A DNA stretch of 64,000 nucleotides from Undibacterium_A arcticum (lineage in GTDB: Bacteria > Pseudomonadota > Gammaproteobacteria > Burkholderiales > Burkholderiaceae_D), in assembly GCF_042660705.1 (NCBI RefSeq), contig NZ_JBHSUQ010000002.1; one strand, written 5' to 3'. Both the position numbers and the translations under genes were made by a program. This document shows, piece by piece, positions 1-9,320 of the stretch (position 1 is its first letter; the number at the start of each line of letters is the position of its first letter). The notes beneath the pieces were generated by a model. The model made no database searches. It was not told the DNA's origin and saw only the letters and a list, made by a program, of their open reading frames with translations.

Positions 1-723
1 TGCCAACACATTACCGATCGGTTTAACAAGCCGAATCGCTCCGCCTTTTACTCCGATAGTGGCCAAGGTTTTCTTGACGTCATCGTACGGTGCCTTCTCA
101 CCGTTCTCTGTGAGATAGGTCCGATGAATGTCCTGACAAGAACCATCCGGAGCGAGGATCATCGAGATCATCGCTGGATGGTGGCCGAGTTTTTTTGTCA
201 CGCCAGCCGTGGTTTGGTAATACGGAAGATTCGGATGGATACGGATCATGTTCGACAACATTCCACGGTTGAATCCGGGAATCCGGTTGTGCAAATACTT
301 CCACACAGGATCACCTTCGACCACCGGATGCGATGCCTCCCATAAGGTCTTGTGTTTGGCTTTATTCAGAATGATTTTTTCTGGCGTTAGCCCATCACTT
401 TCGACCGGCCGTGGCACAACGCGTGTTCTAACCTCGACCGATTGACCACCGTACCAATCTTCAATCCAGCGTGCAGCCTGAGCAAAGTCCATATTGCCGA
501 ATAATTGCATCAGCTTGAAGCCGTCGCCGGCGCCGCAATAGCGGCAACAAAAAGTTCCTTTCTGATCCTTGTTGTCAAAGAAAAACCGCGTTGAACCTCC
601 GCACATCGGACATGGCCCTTCCTTCTTGTCGAGGAAGGCTGGGTCTATCCCGACATCCGCAAGGATTAGCGGCCAACGACCGGGCGCTATATCCCGCGCT
701 TTCATCGGTACTGTTGAATGCAT
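1..723 (-). CDS. Plasmid/phage-type DNA primase, N-terminal part (runs off the window)
   Basis: The reading frame is open from the ATG at 723 to base 1, giving 241 codons. The N-terminus carries a primase-type zinc ribbon with cysteines near residues 38, 41, 59/60 and 63 (CPMC ... CCRYC), followed by a region resembling the DUF7146/Toprim primases of plasmids and P4-like phages. Such enzymes make RNA primers for plasmid replication or conjugal transfer. The start is supported by an AGGAG site nine bases upstream. The Toprim and any helicase domain lie outside the window, so the exact class cannot be settled. It is preceded by a 25-codon ORF and a structured leader. Confidence 0.8.
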   Translation of the reverse strand, partial: MHSTVPMKARDIAPGRWPLILADVGIDPAFLDKKEGPCPMCGGSTRFFFDNKDQKGTFCCRYCGAGDGFKLMQLFGNMDFAQAARWIEDWYGGQSVEVRTRVVPRPVESDGLTPEKIILNKAKHKTLWEASHPVVEGDPVWKYLHNRIPGFNRGMLSNMIRIHPNLPYYQTTAGVTKKLGHHPAMISMILAPDGSCQDIHRTYLTENGEKAPYDDVKKTLATIGVKGGAIRLVKPIGNVLA

Positions 724-750
724 GACTTACTCCTATTGGATTACGGCTTT

Positions 751-828
751 TCAGCCGATTGTTACGGACTTGTCTAACTTGCTTTTCTTTTCCATTGTCG
801 AATCACGAGAGTGACGATTTTCAAACAT
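751..828 (-). CDS. 25-aa ORF between structured leader and primase
   Basis: A 26-codon frame starts with ATG directly after a strong AGAGGAGGC site and ends 27 bases before the primase start. The peptide is short, charged and lysine/serine rich (begins MFENRHSRDS). Its excellent ribosome binding site and position between the conserved leader and the primase suggest that it is translated. No family is recognised. It could act as a leader peptide coupling translation to the primase, but that is only inference. Confidence 0.45.
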   Translation of the reverse strand: MFENRHSRDSTMEKKSKLDKSVTIG

Positions 829-837
829 GATGCCTCC

Positions 838-950
838 TCTTGAAAATGACGAGAACACCTTTCCCAAACGGGAAAGCTCCCGTCAGGGTTGAAATGCGGT
901 GGTGACCGCGTGAATATGCTAGATACCCAGCTGTTCTGTGCCCGAAGACA
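838..950 (-). promoter_or_regulatory. Structured 5' leader, copy 1 (upstream of 25-aa ORF/primase)
   Basis: Read on the minus strand, this has a CAGCTG-GGTAT-CTAGCATATTC stem-loop block, then TTTCAACCC and an ACGGGA/UUCCCGU hairpin flanked by CCC and GGG, just before the AGAGGAGG site. It matches the other leader copies in layout but not in exact hairpin sequence. Confidence 0.6.
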
Positions 951-1008
951 CAAAAATCTGCTTCGACTTACTGCGTCGGCATTTTTATAGACTCCGCCAT
1001 GAGGCTAT

Positions 1009-1036
1009 AAAAATACCGCCTGCTTACGCAGGCAGT
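1009..1036 (-). terminator. Rho-independent terminator after the VWA gene
   Basis: Immediately downstream of the VWA stop, the minus strand shows the stem GCCTGC-GTAA-GCAGGC followed by GGTATTTTTATAG. A second inverted repeat, ATTTTTATAG/CTATAAAAAT, overlaps it at 981-1015. Confidence 0.6.
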
Positions 1037-1043
1037 AGGGCAA

Positions 1044-2948
1044 TTAAGCCGCTATAGGAAGCACCAACTTCGACTCGAGCATTTGAAACACCGCTTTGGG
1101 CATTTCGTCGATAGTTGTTATCTTGCGTGATTCCTGGATCACTGTTGAGATGTCCAAACCTATCCCAAGACCGATCACTTCAATACCCGCGTCTTCCGCC
1201 ATTCGCAACACTTTGAGAGTCGCATCGAGCTTACTCGGTTTGCCGTCCGTTGCGACGAACAGGATTCGCCGGTCTACCTTCTCCGACAACATTTTGTAGA
1301 CACACCATAGCAACGACTCTGCCATTGGCGTGCCTCCATATGCCCCGAGCGACGCATAACGTGACGCTGTACCGCTCACCCGTTCGTCAAAATCGGTTAG
1401 GACAGTTACGCCTTTTCCGCTTTCGTTGAACGCCGAACTGGCACTATCTGGCGCCGGGAATGCCGCTGCTGCCGATTTCAGCCCTTCGACATGCGCAAGG
1501 CTGAGCATCAGTGACAGAGTTGACTGGCAGGCCAATGAAAGTTGGTCCTTCATCGACCCCGATCGGTCCAGCAGGACCATCACCGCAGTGTTAATTTCGA
1601 TGCCATCATGCTGACGCTCGAACACTTTGGTATTGCCGACCCTGAGTTGCCACATACGATTTGGAACGATGCGCCTACCGCTGTCCGCATATTGACGCCT
1701 GCAGCGGCGAATCGTCTCCAGCAAATGCTCCATCCGGAATCGAAGTGCATTAGTCGAGCATCGCGTCTCCAGTAACATCTCCGAAGGATCGAGAAACCCG
1801 GCCTCCCCTACGTCCGATTCAGACATGTCAACGGCGCAATTCGAGCCGTCGTCATTGCTAGTGCCGACCTCATTCAATGCCTGTGCTGCCATCGCACCGA
1901 CATCAGTCTTGGTCGAAATGGATGATGCGTTCAGAATGGATCGCAGGTTTTCCTTTTCAGCTTCCCCGCTTCCATCGTCATGTGAAGTCGAACTCGCCGG
2001 ATTCGGTGATTCGCCCCCCTCGTTACTTCCGGGGTTGCGAGACTGAGCGCCACCAGTTGCATCGGATTGCGCTCCGGCTTCAGGATCAGATTTAACATCC
2101 GACTCACCCTTGTCGTCGGCAGAATTCTGGCAACCATTACTGCCGGCGCCATCGCTCTGCTCCTGATCAGGTGAATTGCCAGAACCGTTTGAAGACTTTT
2201 TCTCCTCCCCGTCGTTCTGGTTAGAGTTATCGTTCTCGTCGCCGGTACTAGACTCATCAGACTTTTCATCTTGCTCACCCGATTCCCCCGCCGCTGACTC
2301 ATGCTGCGATTGAGGTTTCGGATTGGGCTGGTCCTGACTGTCATCCTTAAGCAACGCGAGGATGTGTTTGGCAAGCGCGATAATGTCTGTTGTTGACTTG
2401 CAGGAAGTAACTTCGAACATTAAGGATTGCAGCGCCGCAAACGTCTTACCGGGAATCGCATCGCGTAGTTTTGTTTCAAATTCGTTCGCGATGGTTGCCA
2501 GCACAGTTTGCCCCAAAACGTCGCAGTTGAGCCTTGAGAAGATGTACCCGAAGAACAGGTCGATTGGTTGCGCATCAGCTTGAGGTCCCTGAAAAACTCC
2601 ATCCTCGTGAAGGGCATCCATCAACTCCTTAAGGGATTTGGTGGCCCCTAAAAATTGCCTGCGCATGCAGCCCTCAATCCTGATGTCTTCCAAGATGTTG
2701 ACCAAATCGTGCAAGACAAGGTCGTCTGTGTACCGTTCACAATTCGTAAATCGGACATGACCAACTTCGTGTACCAGATACCCTATTGCAAGCACTTCCG
2801 CCTTCTTGGACTGCAAGGGTAGTGTTGGCAAAATAATGACCTGTCCATCAGTACAGGCGGTTTTGCCGCCGATCTTGACTTCGACATTCAATCGGTCAGA
2901 CAGCATCTTGGCAACGATCGGTAACGCGGCGTTCAATGTTTTCGTCAT
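1044..2948 (-). CDS. CobT-like VWA-domain protein with HExxH motif
   Basis: This 634-aa protein (start chosen at 2948 because AAGGAATAACA precedes it) has three parts. The N-terminal domain contains HEVGH at residues 60-64, a zinc-type HExxH seen in this CobT-like family. A Ser/Glu/Asp/Asn-rich low-complexity linker covers roughly residues 200-390. The C-terminal von Willebrand A domain has the MIDAS signature DRSGS, a TPMAES threonine segment and ATDGKP. In cobaltochelatase the CobT VWA subunit works with the AAA+ subunit CobS. Here the likely ATPase partner is the CobS/MoxR-like gene at 14.2-15.2 kb and the DUF3150 gene lies directly upstream. Metal chelation itself is not implied, because the trio occurs widely on large plasmids with no cobalamin genes; its real substrate is unknown. 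Confidence 0.85.
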   Translation of the reverse strand: MTKTLNAALPIVAKMLSDRLNVEVKIGGKTACTDGQVIILPTLPLQSKKAEVLAIGYLVHEVGHVRFTNCERYTDDLVLHDLVNILEDIRIEGCMRRQFLGATKSLKELMDALHEDGVFQGPQADAQPIDLFFGYIFSRLNCDVLGQTVLATIANEFETKLRDAIPGKTFAALQSLMFEVTSCKSTTDIIALAKHILALLKDDSQDQPNPKPQSQHESAAGESGEQDEKSDESSTGDENDNSNQNDGEEKKSSNGSGNSPDQEQSDGAGSNGCQNSADDKGESDVKSDPEAGAQSDATGGAQSRNPGSNEGGESPNPASSTSHDDGSGEAEKENLRSILNASSISTKTDVGAMAAQALNEVGTSNDDGSNCAVDMSESDVGEAGFLDPSEMLLETRCSTNALRFRMEHLLETIRRCRRQYADSGRRIVPNRMWQLRVGNTKVFERQHDGIEINTAVMVLLDRSGSMKDQLSLACQSTLSLMLSLAHVEGLKSAAAAFPAPDSASSAFNESGKGVTVLTDFDERVSGTASRYASLGAYGGTPMAESLLWCVYKMLSEKVDRRILFVATDGKPSKLDATLKVLRMAEDAGIEVIGLGIGLDISTVIQESRKITTIDEMPKAVFQMLESKLVLPIAA

Positions 2949-2962
2949 TGTTATTCCTTCCA

Positions 2963-3016
2963 GAATAAGAACGACCATCCCCCGAAAGGGATGGTCAGAT
3001 TGCACCATCCCTTTGC
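2963..3016 (-). promoter_or_regulatory. Structured 5' leader, copy 2 (upstream of VWA gene)
   Basis: The minus strand folds as GACCATCCC-TTTCGG-GGGATGGTC immediately before the GGAAGGAA site of the VWA gene. The first stem-loop block seen in other copies is not recognisable here. Confidence 0.45.
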
Positions 3017-3025
3017 AGGGAACGA

Positions 3026-4134
3026 TTAGAACAAGCAGAGATCAGCGCCCTCTTGTGCGACCGGCTGTGCCGGTGTTACTGGAGGTGCTATGACCGCTGG
3101 CGTTTCAACCTTTGTGACCGGAGCGGGAGCCTGGACAGCAACAGGAGATTCGGTGAGAGGAGAATTGAACAAATTCTCCTGCGGCGTCGGCGCTACCGGA
3201 TTCGGTAGCGGTACCACGATTGATACCGGTTGCCGTGAAACTTTCGTGTGTTTCATCACGTAAGCATTCACCGCATCCGATACCGGCATGCCATCAAGGA
3301 TCAATTGTCCATGCTCTCTTGCGTGTTCCGGGTTGGACATGAGGCTCACCAACTGGAACAGAGCATCAAAGCGATCCCTTCAATGGATCCGGTCGTAGGC
3401 AGAAGCGAAAGGGTGTAGTCGATCGAATCCACCAACGGTTTCGCCGCAGGATTTAGGAAGCAAAGATCATGTAACTTGTCCCGCAGTTGCCGCACCCTTT
3501 GCAGGGAGTGCTGCGAGACTTTATCTTTGCCCAGGAGCGTTTTATCAAGCATATCGCCAGCCGAAGCCGCGATTTCCTTGAATAGCTGCTCCGATAAACC
3601 GCTGACCTGGCGCGCCATCCCCCGATTGAGTACGTTGGCGTTTTTACCTTTGTGTTCCCTGACCTGAATCGCTTGCCAGGTGAATCCAATGGCTTCTTCT
3701 ACGCGCCCCTTCGTGGTTACCGACCCCTTTATGCAATGCGCCCAGTTCGGATGTGCGGCAAGCCAATCGTTGACATATCCCTGGTAGTTCGCCAGGAAAT
3801 CTGCCTTCTCTTTGGCCCATTCCGCCTCGATTTTATCGAGCTCCTTCGCCACTTCGCCGACTTTCGTGAGCGAAATTGCATAGCCCCCGAGAAAGCGGAC
3901 ACCGCTGGCTTCGCAGGCGCGATGTGCGCGCTTTTTGAGGCGATCGAACACCTTCAGTTTTTCGGTATCGATGATTTTTTTGGATCCTAGCGATGCGAGA
4001 TCGCTGGGAGGAAGATCAGACGATTGAACCCGCGTCAAATCTTCATTCTGCAGTTTCTTTCGCGCGCTCCAGATATGCGGCTCGAGTTGAACAAGCAATA
4101 CCTGATCCAGTACTTTGACAGTAGTAGTTGTCAT
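3026..4134 (-). CDS. DUF3150 family protein (frame-shifted)
   Basis: The N-terminal 250 residues match the DUF3150 family pattern (IWSARKKL, LPPSDLASLGSKK, RFLGGYA, ADFLANYQGYVNDWLAAHP). The frame ends early at 3346. Adding one T to the TTT run near 3368-3370 joins it to the downstream frame as GIAFDALFQLVSLMSNPEH and extends the protein to 3026, about 369 aa, with a Pro/Val/Thr-rich C-terminal tail. The start at 4134 is preferred over the ATG at 4140 because it leaves eight bases after AGGAG. DUF3150 genes sit beside VWA and CobS-like ATPase genes on large plasmids. The molecular function is unknown. The shift is probably a sequencing error. Confidence 0.8.
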
Positions 4135-4149
4135 GGCCATGACTCCTGT

Positions 4150-4385
4150 AATCGGACGGCACGGCTACCCAAAGGGAGACGATGCCCCCATTGGGTTGAG
4201 AATATGCTGAATGCTCAGCTGCTTTTGTCCGCATAATGCACGGAAAAAATCTGACGAATGCCCTTAAAGACATTGGTCAGAATTCTGGCCGAACCGTTGC
4301 GAAATTGAATGAATCAGAAATTGGTACTGCAGACGCCAGAGAACCTGGCCAAGATGATGCTGATTAAATCGTCAGCTCGATAATC
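4150..4385 (-). promoter_or_regulatory. Structured 5' leader, copy 3, long form (upstream of DUF3150 gene)
   Basis: On the minus strand the order is GAGCTGACG ... AATCAGCATCA, then TCGTCAGATTTTTTCC, then GCTGA-GCAT-TCAGC ATATTCTCAACCC, a CCCAAUGGGGG/CUCCCUUUGGG hairpin and AGGAGTC. This long arrangement of about 240 nt is shared with the copies at 40.2-40.4 and 51.5-51.7 kb. Confidence 0.65.
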
Positions 4386-4530
4386 GATCGTTATACCGAG
4401 CAAGAAAAGATTTGTCAATACCTTCTGTCAATACCTTCACTGCCATCAGAAAAAAACCCTTATATCCAAGTTACTGGATATAACGATTGATGAACGAAGG
4501 ATGCAGTAACTGCTTCTGAATACTTCAATC

Positions 4531-4845
4531 CTACTGGCAAGCTTCACATTCCTCGAAGCCTTGATCGCCTGGACGAAGAAAGCATGTTGCACCGACCTCT
4601 TCCGTGTCGACTTCGCTGACTGTGACTACCAATTTGGGAGCCACCGACTCATTGACCACCACTGCATTGAGCGAACCGGACTGACTGGTTGCCTTTTCAG
4701 CATGAGTAGCCCCCATCGTGCGAAGGTAATAGGTCGTTTTCAGGCCCTTTACCCAAGCCAGCCTGTACAACTCATCGAGCTTTTTGCCCGAGACGCCAGC
4801 TATATACAGATTAAGTGACTGGGCCCGATCAATCCACTTCTGGCG
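4531..4845 (-). pseudogene. nrdA: 3' fragment of class Ia ribonucleotide reductase large subunit
   Basis: About 104 codons are open from 4845 to the stop. They read RQKWIDRAQSLNLY, then a helix ending in KGLKTTYYLRTMGATHAEK, and finish with FEECEACQ. This is the C-terminal tail of NrdA-type alpha subunits, where the CxxC-like CEACQ pair passes electrons to the active site. The catalytic barrel (normally more than 700 residues) is absent upstream, so this is a remnant. It lies at the left edge of the insertion-like segment and may mark an old recombination with a chromosome or phage. Confidence 0.8.
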
Positions 4846-5544
4846 AAAGAAGCCTCCCCGTGTGGAAGCCTATTTGGTGGGCCCACATCCGAGATCAAAA
4901 AGGAACAATCCATTGCTCCTCTTGGGATGTGATTAAATGACAGCGTGCTGTCGATGAATATGCTTGTCTGCGGCGATGACGCATAAGCGGCATCACCAAG
5001 GATTACAAGCGCCTTTGTTGCACCCGAAGGTGCGACAAATCTGTTGTACGATGAAAATCCCCATAGGACTTCATGGAACAAGAGACTCGTGTTGGCTACA
5101 ACGGAAGATTAAGCTAGATTAGGGGCCGCCAGCTCGACCGTACAGACAGGTACTATTTCTGCAACTGAGTATAAATATAGCACGCTGGTGGAAAATTTCA
5201 GGACTTTTGCGTATTCGCATCAAAGTTGCCACTGTTCCGCATTTCAAAACAGCCATACTTTCGCGTACCAAAGTTGCCGACGTCTTGCATTTCAAAATAA
5301 CCGGGTGTTCGCATCCTATAGTAGTCACCAGTTAGCGAAGTATCATCGATCTGGATTTCGTGATTGATCTGTGAATAGTGTGGCGCGGCGCACAAACATG
5401 CGGGCCGAGCAGTGCTTCGGAAGAAAACGCTGACCGGCCGCTCACGACCCTGAGCCGTCATCGACGAAAAACGAAAGCGGCCATTCACCCGCAAGGGTAA
5501 AAAAATGGAAGCGGCCGTTCGTGATGCGAAGTAAATATTCCGAG
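4846..5544. other. Gene-free stretch with degenerate subterminal repeats
   Basis: No convincing gene is visible. Between 5190 and 5330 the minus strand repeats a unit like GGCTATTTTGAAATGCR twice more or less regularly, followed by GGCAACTTTGATGCGAATACGCA. The same unit appears in inverted orientation at 12137-12222. Such arrays are typical of transposon subterminal regions, but no transposase lies nearby. Confidence 0.4.
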
Positions 5545-5545
5545 C

Positions 5546-5610
5546 TGAACGGCAGCTGTGTATTGTCAACGGCCATTCGGGCTTAGAATGCCAATGGGAA
5601 CTGTCGGCCA
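5546..5610 (+). repeat. Left arm of 65-bp inverted repeat flanking the homogentisate segment
   Basis: The reverse complement of this stretch is found at 11787-11851 with one mismatch that I can count. The repeats bracket 6.2 kb containing the GG-leader peptide gene and the LuxR-MFS-hmgA-fahA cluster. Confidence 0.8.
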
Positions 5611-5927
5611 GGAAGAGCCAGTCCTCAGGTCCCAGTGAACGGCTGGTTGATGCCAAAGAGCGGTCAATCAGCGCCAAGTGGTGATCGGCAATCACCGTCC
5701 CTCAACGGCCGCATACCGGCCGAGGTTCACTGGGCGTCGTTACCGAACCGAAGCTTCACGGAGCAGCCAATAATCGAACTCCCGCCGGACATACTCAGGG
5801 GAATGTCGTACCCTGTGCGGCCAACTTGGGCCACAGCTCTTCCTAAGAAAGGCTGGAGCGACCTTCGATTGCTCCAGCCTTTCTTACACCACCTGGATAC
5901 CTCCCGAACTCCCGAACCCACTCACGG
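5611..5927. other. Gene-free stretch between the 65-bp repeat and the GG-peptide gene
   Basis: Apart from the hairpin at 5845-5885, nothing coding is supported here. Short ORFs are present on both strands but lack ribosome binding sites and recognisable products. Confidence 0.5.
5845..5885 (-). terminator. Long perfect hairpin downstream of the GG-peptide gene
   Basis: Fifteen bases, AAGAAAGGCTGGAGC, are perfectly inverted after an 11-base loop. The stem ends in AAGAAA/TTTCTT, so it can serve as a terminator for transcripts from either side. It lies 43 bases past the stop of the small peptide gene. Confidence 0.7.
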
Positions 5928-6143
5928 TTAGGCGGGGATGGGAGTGAAGGGGGAATCGTAGCCGACGTTGCTGGTCTTTGGGTCGGTGGTCTGCACATTG
6001 ATGCCGTCGTCGTAAAGAACGGTCGGTGCTGTGTATCCGGGGATCACGCCGTTCCTTTTCCATATCCCCCCGTGAACCTTGGCCATTGAGCTAGCGTCAA
6101 GCTCCTTGGCGTCGTGCATATCATGGATAAGAATGTTGCTCAT
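5928..6143 (-). CDS. Double-glycine leader peptide (bacteriocin/RiPP-like precursor)
   Basis: This 71-aa product has a leader ending HDAKELDASSMAKVHGG, the conserved hydrophobic/acidic pattern and GG cleavage site used by C39-peptidase ABC exporters. Cleavage after residue 26 would release a 45-residue core rich in Thr, Pro, Gly, Tyr and Asp, with no cysteine. A very good AAGGAG site sits eight bases before the ATG. No exporter, modification or immunity gene is visible in the window, so the precursor is an orphan here. Its size and leader fit secreted signalling peptides as well as bacteriocins; the function is not known. Confidence 0.65.
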   Translation of the reverse strand: MSNILIHDMHDAKELDASSMAKVHGGIWKRNGVIPGYTAPTVLYDDGINVQTTDPKTSNVGYDSPFTPIPA

Positions 6144-7041
6144 GATGTTTCTCCTTAACAGTTAAAGTTTGGGTTGGATGGTGAGCATTTCGTTGTGCTC
6201 GATAGACATACAGCATAGAGCGTGCCAAGCCCGAGCAAGAACCGAGGGGTGATTTGTAAGTCTTTGAAATAAATGGTATTTGGATCGCAGTCGGGTTTTT
6301 TCTTGATGCGCCTTGAAATGTGTCCTTGCGATGCGTTGGTATCCCAAAAACACATTGCAAGGAATCTGTTCGCTAGAACCAAACACATCAGCTGCTATCG
6401 TAGAAATATTGGTCTTAAAGTGCGTGCAGACTTGCCAGAACTGAACGCATGACTCACATCAATGGCCGGAAGGTGCAGGGGCATCAGCAGCCAACAACGG
6501 CTTGAGAACCGGTTCAATTTCTTTGGCGCTCACGCCATAGAGGGGCGGGCGGCGGCACCGTGGGTAACCCTGCGCATTGCTTACCCGACCATAAAACCCA
6601 AGATGACATTTCGTTCCGATCTCCGCACTGGTCTTACCATGGTAGATACTGAACGGACTATCTATACTGGGTCGGGTCTTGCCGGATGGTCTCGAAACTG
6701 AATGGCAGCAAAGTCGCTGACACCCGACCGTGGCTGGGGCACCGGTCATTTTTTGCTCTCAGCGGCAGGTGAAGTCTGATACCTGCCGCTCAGGTTTTAA
6801 GGGTGGCTGGCTCTAGCCGACCCTGAAGAGACATTCACTGATCCCTCATGAACGTCCGAAATGCAGCGTAAGCAGACGGTGACACGATCTTCGCCACCTT
6901 CCAGCCTCGGCCAATGCCGGTCGTTGCGTCTGTAAGACTAACGCGCCCTACAGCAAAAATCAGTGCCCGGCGCGGTCATTGACGCTACCAATCTGGGGTG
7001 CTAGCCTACAAGAAAACCTTCACCCCATCCTATCTTATATC
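6144..7041. other. Roughly 0.9-kb gap before the LuxR gene
   Basis: Several overlapping short frames occur, but none has a good ribosome binding site or recognisable product. The promoters of the GG-peptide gene (minus) and the LuxR gene (plus) must both lie here. No clear operator was identified. Confidence 0.5.
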
Positions 7042-7860
7042 ATGCGCTACTGGCGCCTCGACCGCCCTACATCAGGCGGGCAACTCGACCTTTCCCATGT
7101 CACAAGCCTTGTGGCCGCGATCGGTCATGCCGATGCGACTTCGTTTGCCGCTGAGGTACTAAATACATTAGGTGAGGCAGCAAGGATTTCCCAGTGCACC
7201 ATCTTTGCATATGAGTTTGGCAACCGTCCACGCACGGTCTCGGTTGCGGATCACAGGGGTGGGCGCTTCCTGCGGGATGTCGCCGACGTCTATTCGAAAC
7301 TGTTTTATGTCTTGGACGGCAATCAGGGCATTATCTCAAACACATCTGCCTCCAAACCCGGGGCGGCAATGGTGATGCACCAGCAGAACAGCGACGACAT
7401 CGTACACGATGGCTATCGTGCAGCCTGCTACAGCGATCCCAACGTGTGCGACCGGCTGTCGCTTCTCGTGCAACCAGCAGAGGACATCTGGCTTTCCGTT
7501 AATCTTTACCGCGACCGCGACCAGGGAAATTTCCAACCGCGAGAAATTGCGTTAGTCGAAGCGCTGGCGCCATTAATTGGGCATTCGGCAAGGCATCACT
7601 ATGCGTTGCACGGCCAGAGCCAGCTTGGGATACCGCAGCTGATGCTGGCAAAAGTGCGTAGCCTCTGTACCACTTTGGCCAAGCGCGAGCTGGATGTCGT
7701 CCGCGGCGTGCTGGAAGGCCGTACCGCCGTCGAGATCGCTGAGATACTGGGCATCAAGCCGGCCAGCGTCATTACCTATCAGAGGCGTGCTTACCAGCGG
7801 CTTGGTATATCGAGCCAGCGCCAATTATTCGCGCTCTGCCTTTCCTCCGAAAAAGTCTAA
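7042..7860 (+). CDS. LuxR-type transcriptional regulator
   Basis: The 272-aa protein ends in a LuxR/FixJ helix-turn-helix (from about TLAKRELDVVRGVLEGRTAVEIAEILGI through the recognition helix and QRRAYQRLGI). The N-terminal about 190 residues form an unassigned sensory domain. The ATG at 7042 is preferred to the upstream TTG at 6979. It is transcribed toward the MFS-hmgA-fahA genes and may regulate them in response to a pathway metabolite. Homogentisate clusters are more often controlled by IclR or GntR proteins, so this pairing is an inference. No LuxI-type synthase is present. Confidence 0.75.
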   Translation: MRYWRLDRPTSGGQLDLSHVTSLVAAIGHADATSFAAEVLNTLGEAARISQCTIFAYEFGNRPRTVSVADHRGGRFLRDVADVYSKLFYVLDGNQGIISNTSASKPGAAMVMHQQNSDDIVHDGYRAACYSDPNVCDRLSLLVQPAEDIWLSVNLYRDRDQGNFQPREIALVEALAPLIGHSARHHYALHGQSQLGIPQLMLAKVRSLCTTLAKRELDVVRGVLEGRTAVEIAEILGIKPASVITYQRRAYQRLGISSQRQLFALCLSSEKV

Positions 7861-8024
7861 AAAAAGCCAGCCCGCTTGTACCCAAAATGGGGACAGCGGC
7901 ATTTTAGCTGCCTCCTATACTCAGCACCATCGCATCGCGCCGATAAAAAGAAAAAAGCGGCTGCGAGTGACGCGCACCGCGGTGCGCGCCTGCAGTTCAA
8001 TCGCACGTTCAGGAGACAGCCAAC

Positions 8025-9320
8025 ATGCATCCCATCCCATCGATATCCCACCCTCCCTCAAGCTATACCGATGCAGTCGGCGCAGCGCAGGTCGAACAGC
8101 GTGCTATTGGTAAAGTGTCCAAACGTCTGTTGTGGTTCATCTTCCTTCTGTTCTTTTTTTCCTTTCTCGATCGCATCAATATCGGCTTTGCCGGCTTGAC
8201 CATGATGAAGGACCTGGGTCTGACATCGACGCAGTTCGGTCTGGCAACGACTCTGTTCTACATTGCGTACATTGCCTGCGGCATTCCGAGCAATATCGTG
8301 CTCGCGCGGGTCGGTGCCCGGCGCTGGATAGGCACGATCATGATCGCCTGGGGTTTGGCGTCCACCGCGACCATGTTCGCGACCAGCCCGAACACGCTAT
8401 ACGTGCTGCGCGTGCTGGTCGGCATCACCGAGGCGGGTTTCCTGCCAGGCATGCTCCTGTACCTGACGCTGTGGTTTCCCCCGGCCTACCGCGCTCGTGC
8501 CAACGCGCTGTTTATGATCGCTATGCCAGTTACTGCCGCAGTCGGCTCCGCATTGTCGGGCTACATACTGGCTCTGGACGGCGCTCTGGGGTTCAAGGGC
8601 TGGCAGTGGCTGTTCATGCTGGAAGGCCTGCCGTCGGCCATCCTTGGCCTAGTCGTATTTGCGTACCTGGACGACAGGCCGCAAGAAGCAAAGTGGTTGT
8701 CCGCTGAAGAAAAGGCGGCACTGGCCCGCAGTCTGCAAGGCGACCGTACGCCGGGGACGGCGGAAGCTTCTATCTCTGCCGCATCTACCGAACGCAGCCT
8801 CTTTGCCGAGTTGACCTCGCCGACGGTGATCAAGTTCGCAGCTGCCTACTTTTGTCTCGTCAATACGCTGGCCATGGTCGCTGTCTGGACGCCGCTCATC
8901 GTCAAGAGCTTTAATGCCGATGCGAGCAACCGTACCGTCGGCTTGCTGGCTGCGATACCTCAGGTGGTCACTATTATCGCCATGATCTGGTGGGGCCGTC
9001 ACTCGGACCGTAAGCAAGAGCGCCGCTGGCACTTGATGCTGCCAATGCTGCTGTCGGCGGCTGGCTGGTTGTGCACGGCAACGTCGAGCAACCCGGCGAT
9101 CCAATTGCTTGGTATCTGTATGGCCTCGGCTGGCTCCTACACCGCCATGTCCATCTTCTGGACCACCCCCGACCAGGCACTCAGCTTCAAAGCGCAAGCG
9201 ATAGGCATCGCGGTGATCAACGCAACCGGCAACATCAGCTCGGCGTTGAACCCGGTCATCGTCGGCTGGCTGAAGGATGCGACACACAGCTTCACGGCCG
9301 GCCTGCTGTATGCCACCGGG
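8025..9320 (+). pseudogene. MFS transporter, anion:cation symporter type, 3'-truncated
   Basis: A good AGGAGA site precedes the ATG. The protein reads as an ACS-family major facilitator: the first helix contains FSFLDRINIGFAGL, followed by about eleven membrane spans and a central loop near residues 215-250. At about 9320 the frame passes abruptly into homogentisate dioxygenase sequence read out of frame and stops at 9392. The last membrane helix is therefore missing. The position inside a homogentisate cluster suggests uptake of an aromatic acid such as homogentisate, 4-hydroxyphenylacetate or phenylpyruvate. Loss of helix 12 probably impairs it, unless the junction is an assembly artefact. 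Confidence 0.75.

Noticed and set aside
7042..7860. LuxR gene as a quorum-sensing receptor
   Set aside because: No luxI-like gene is present and the N-terminal domain shows no clear autoinducer-binding signature.
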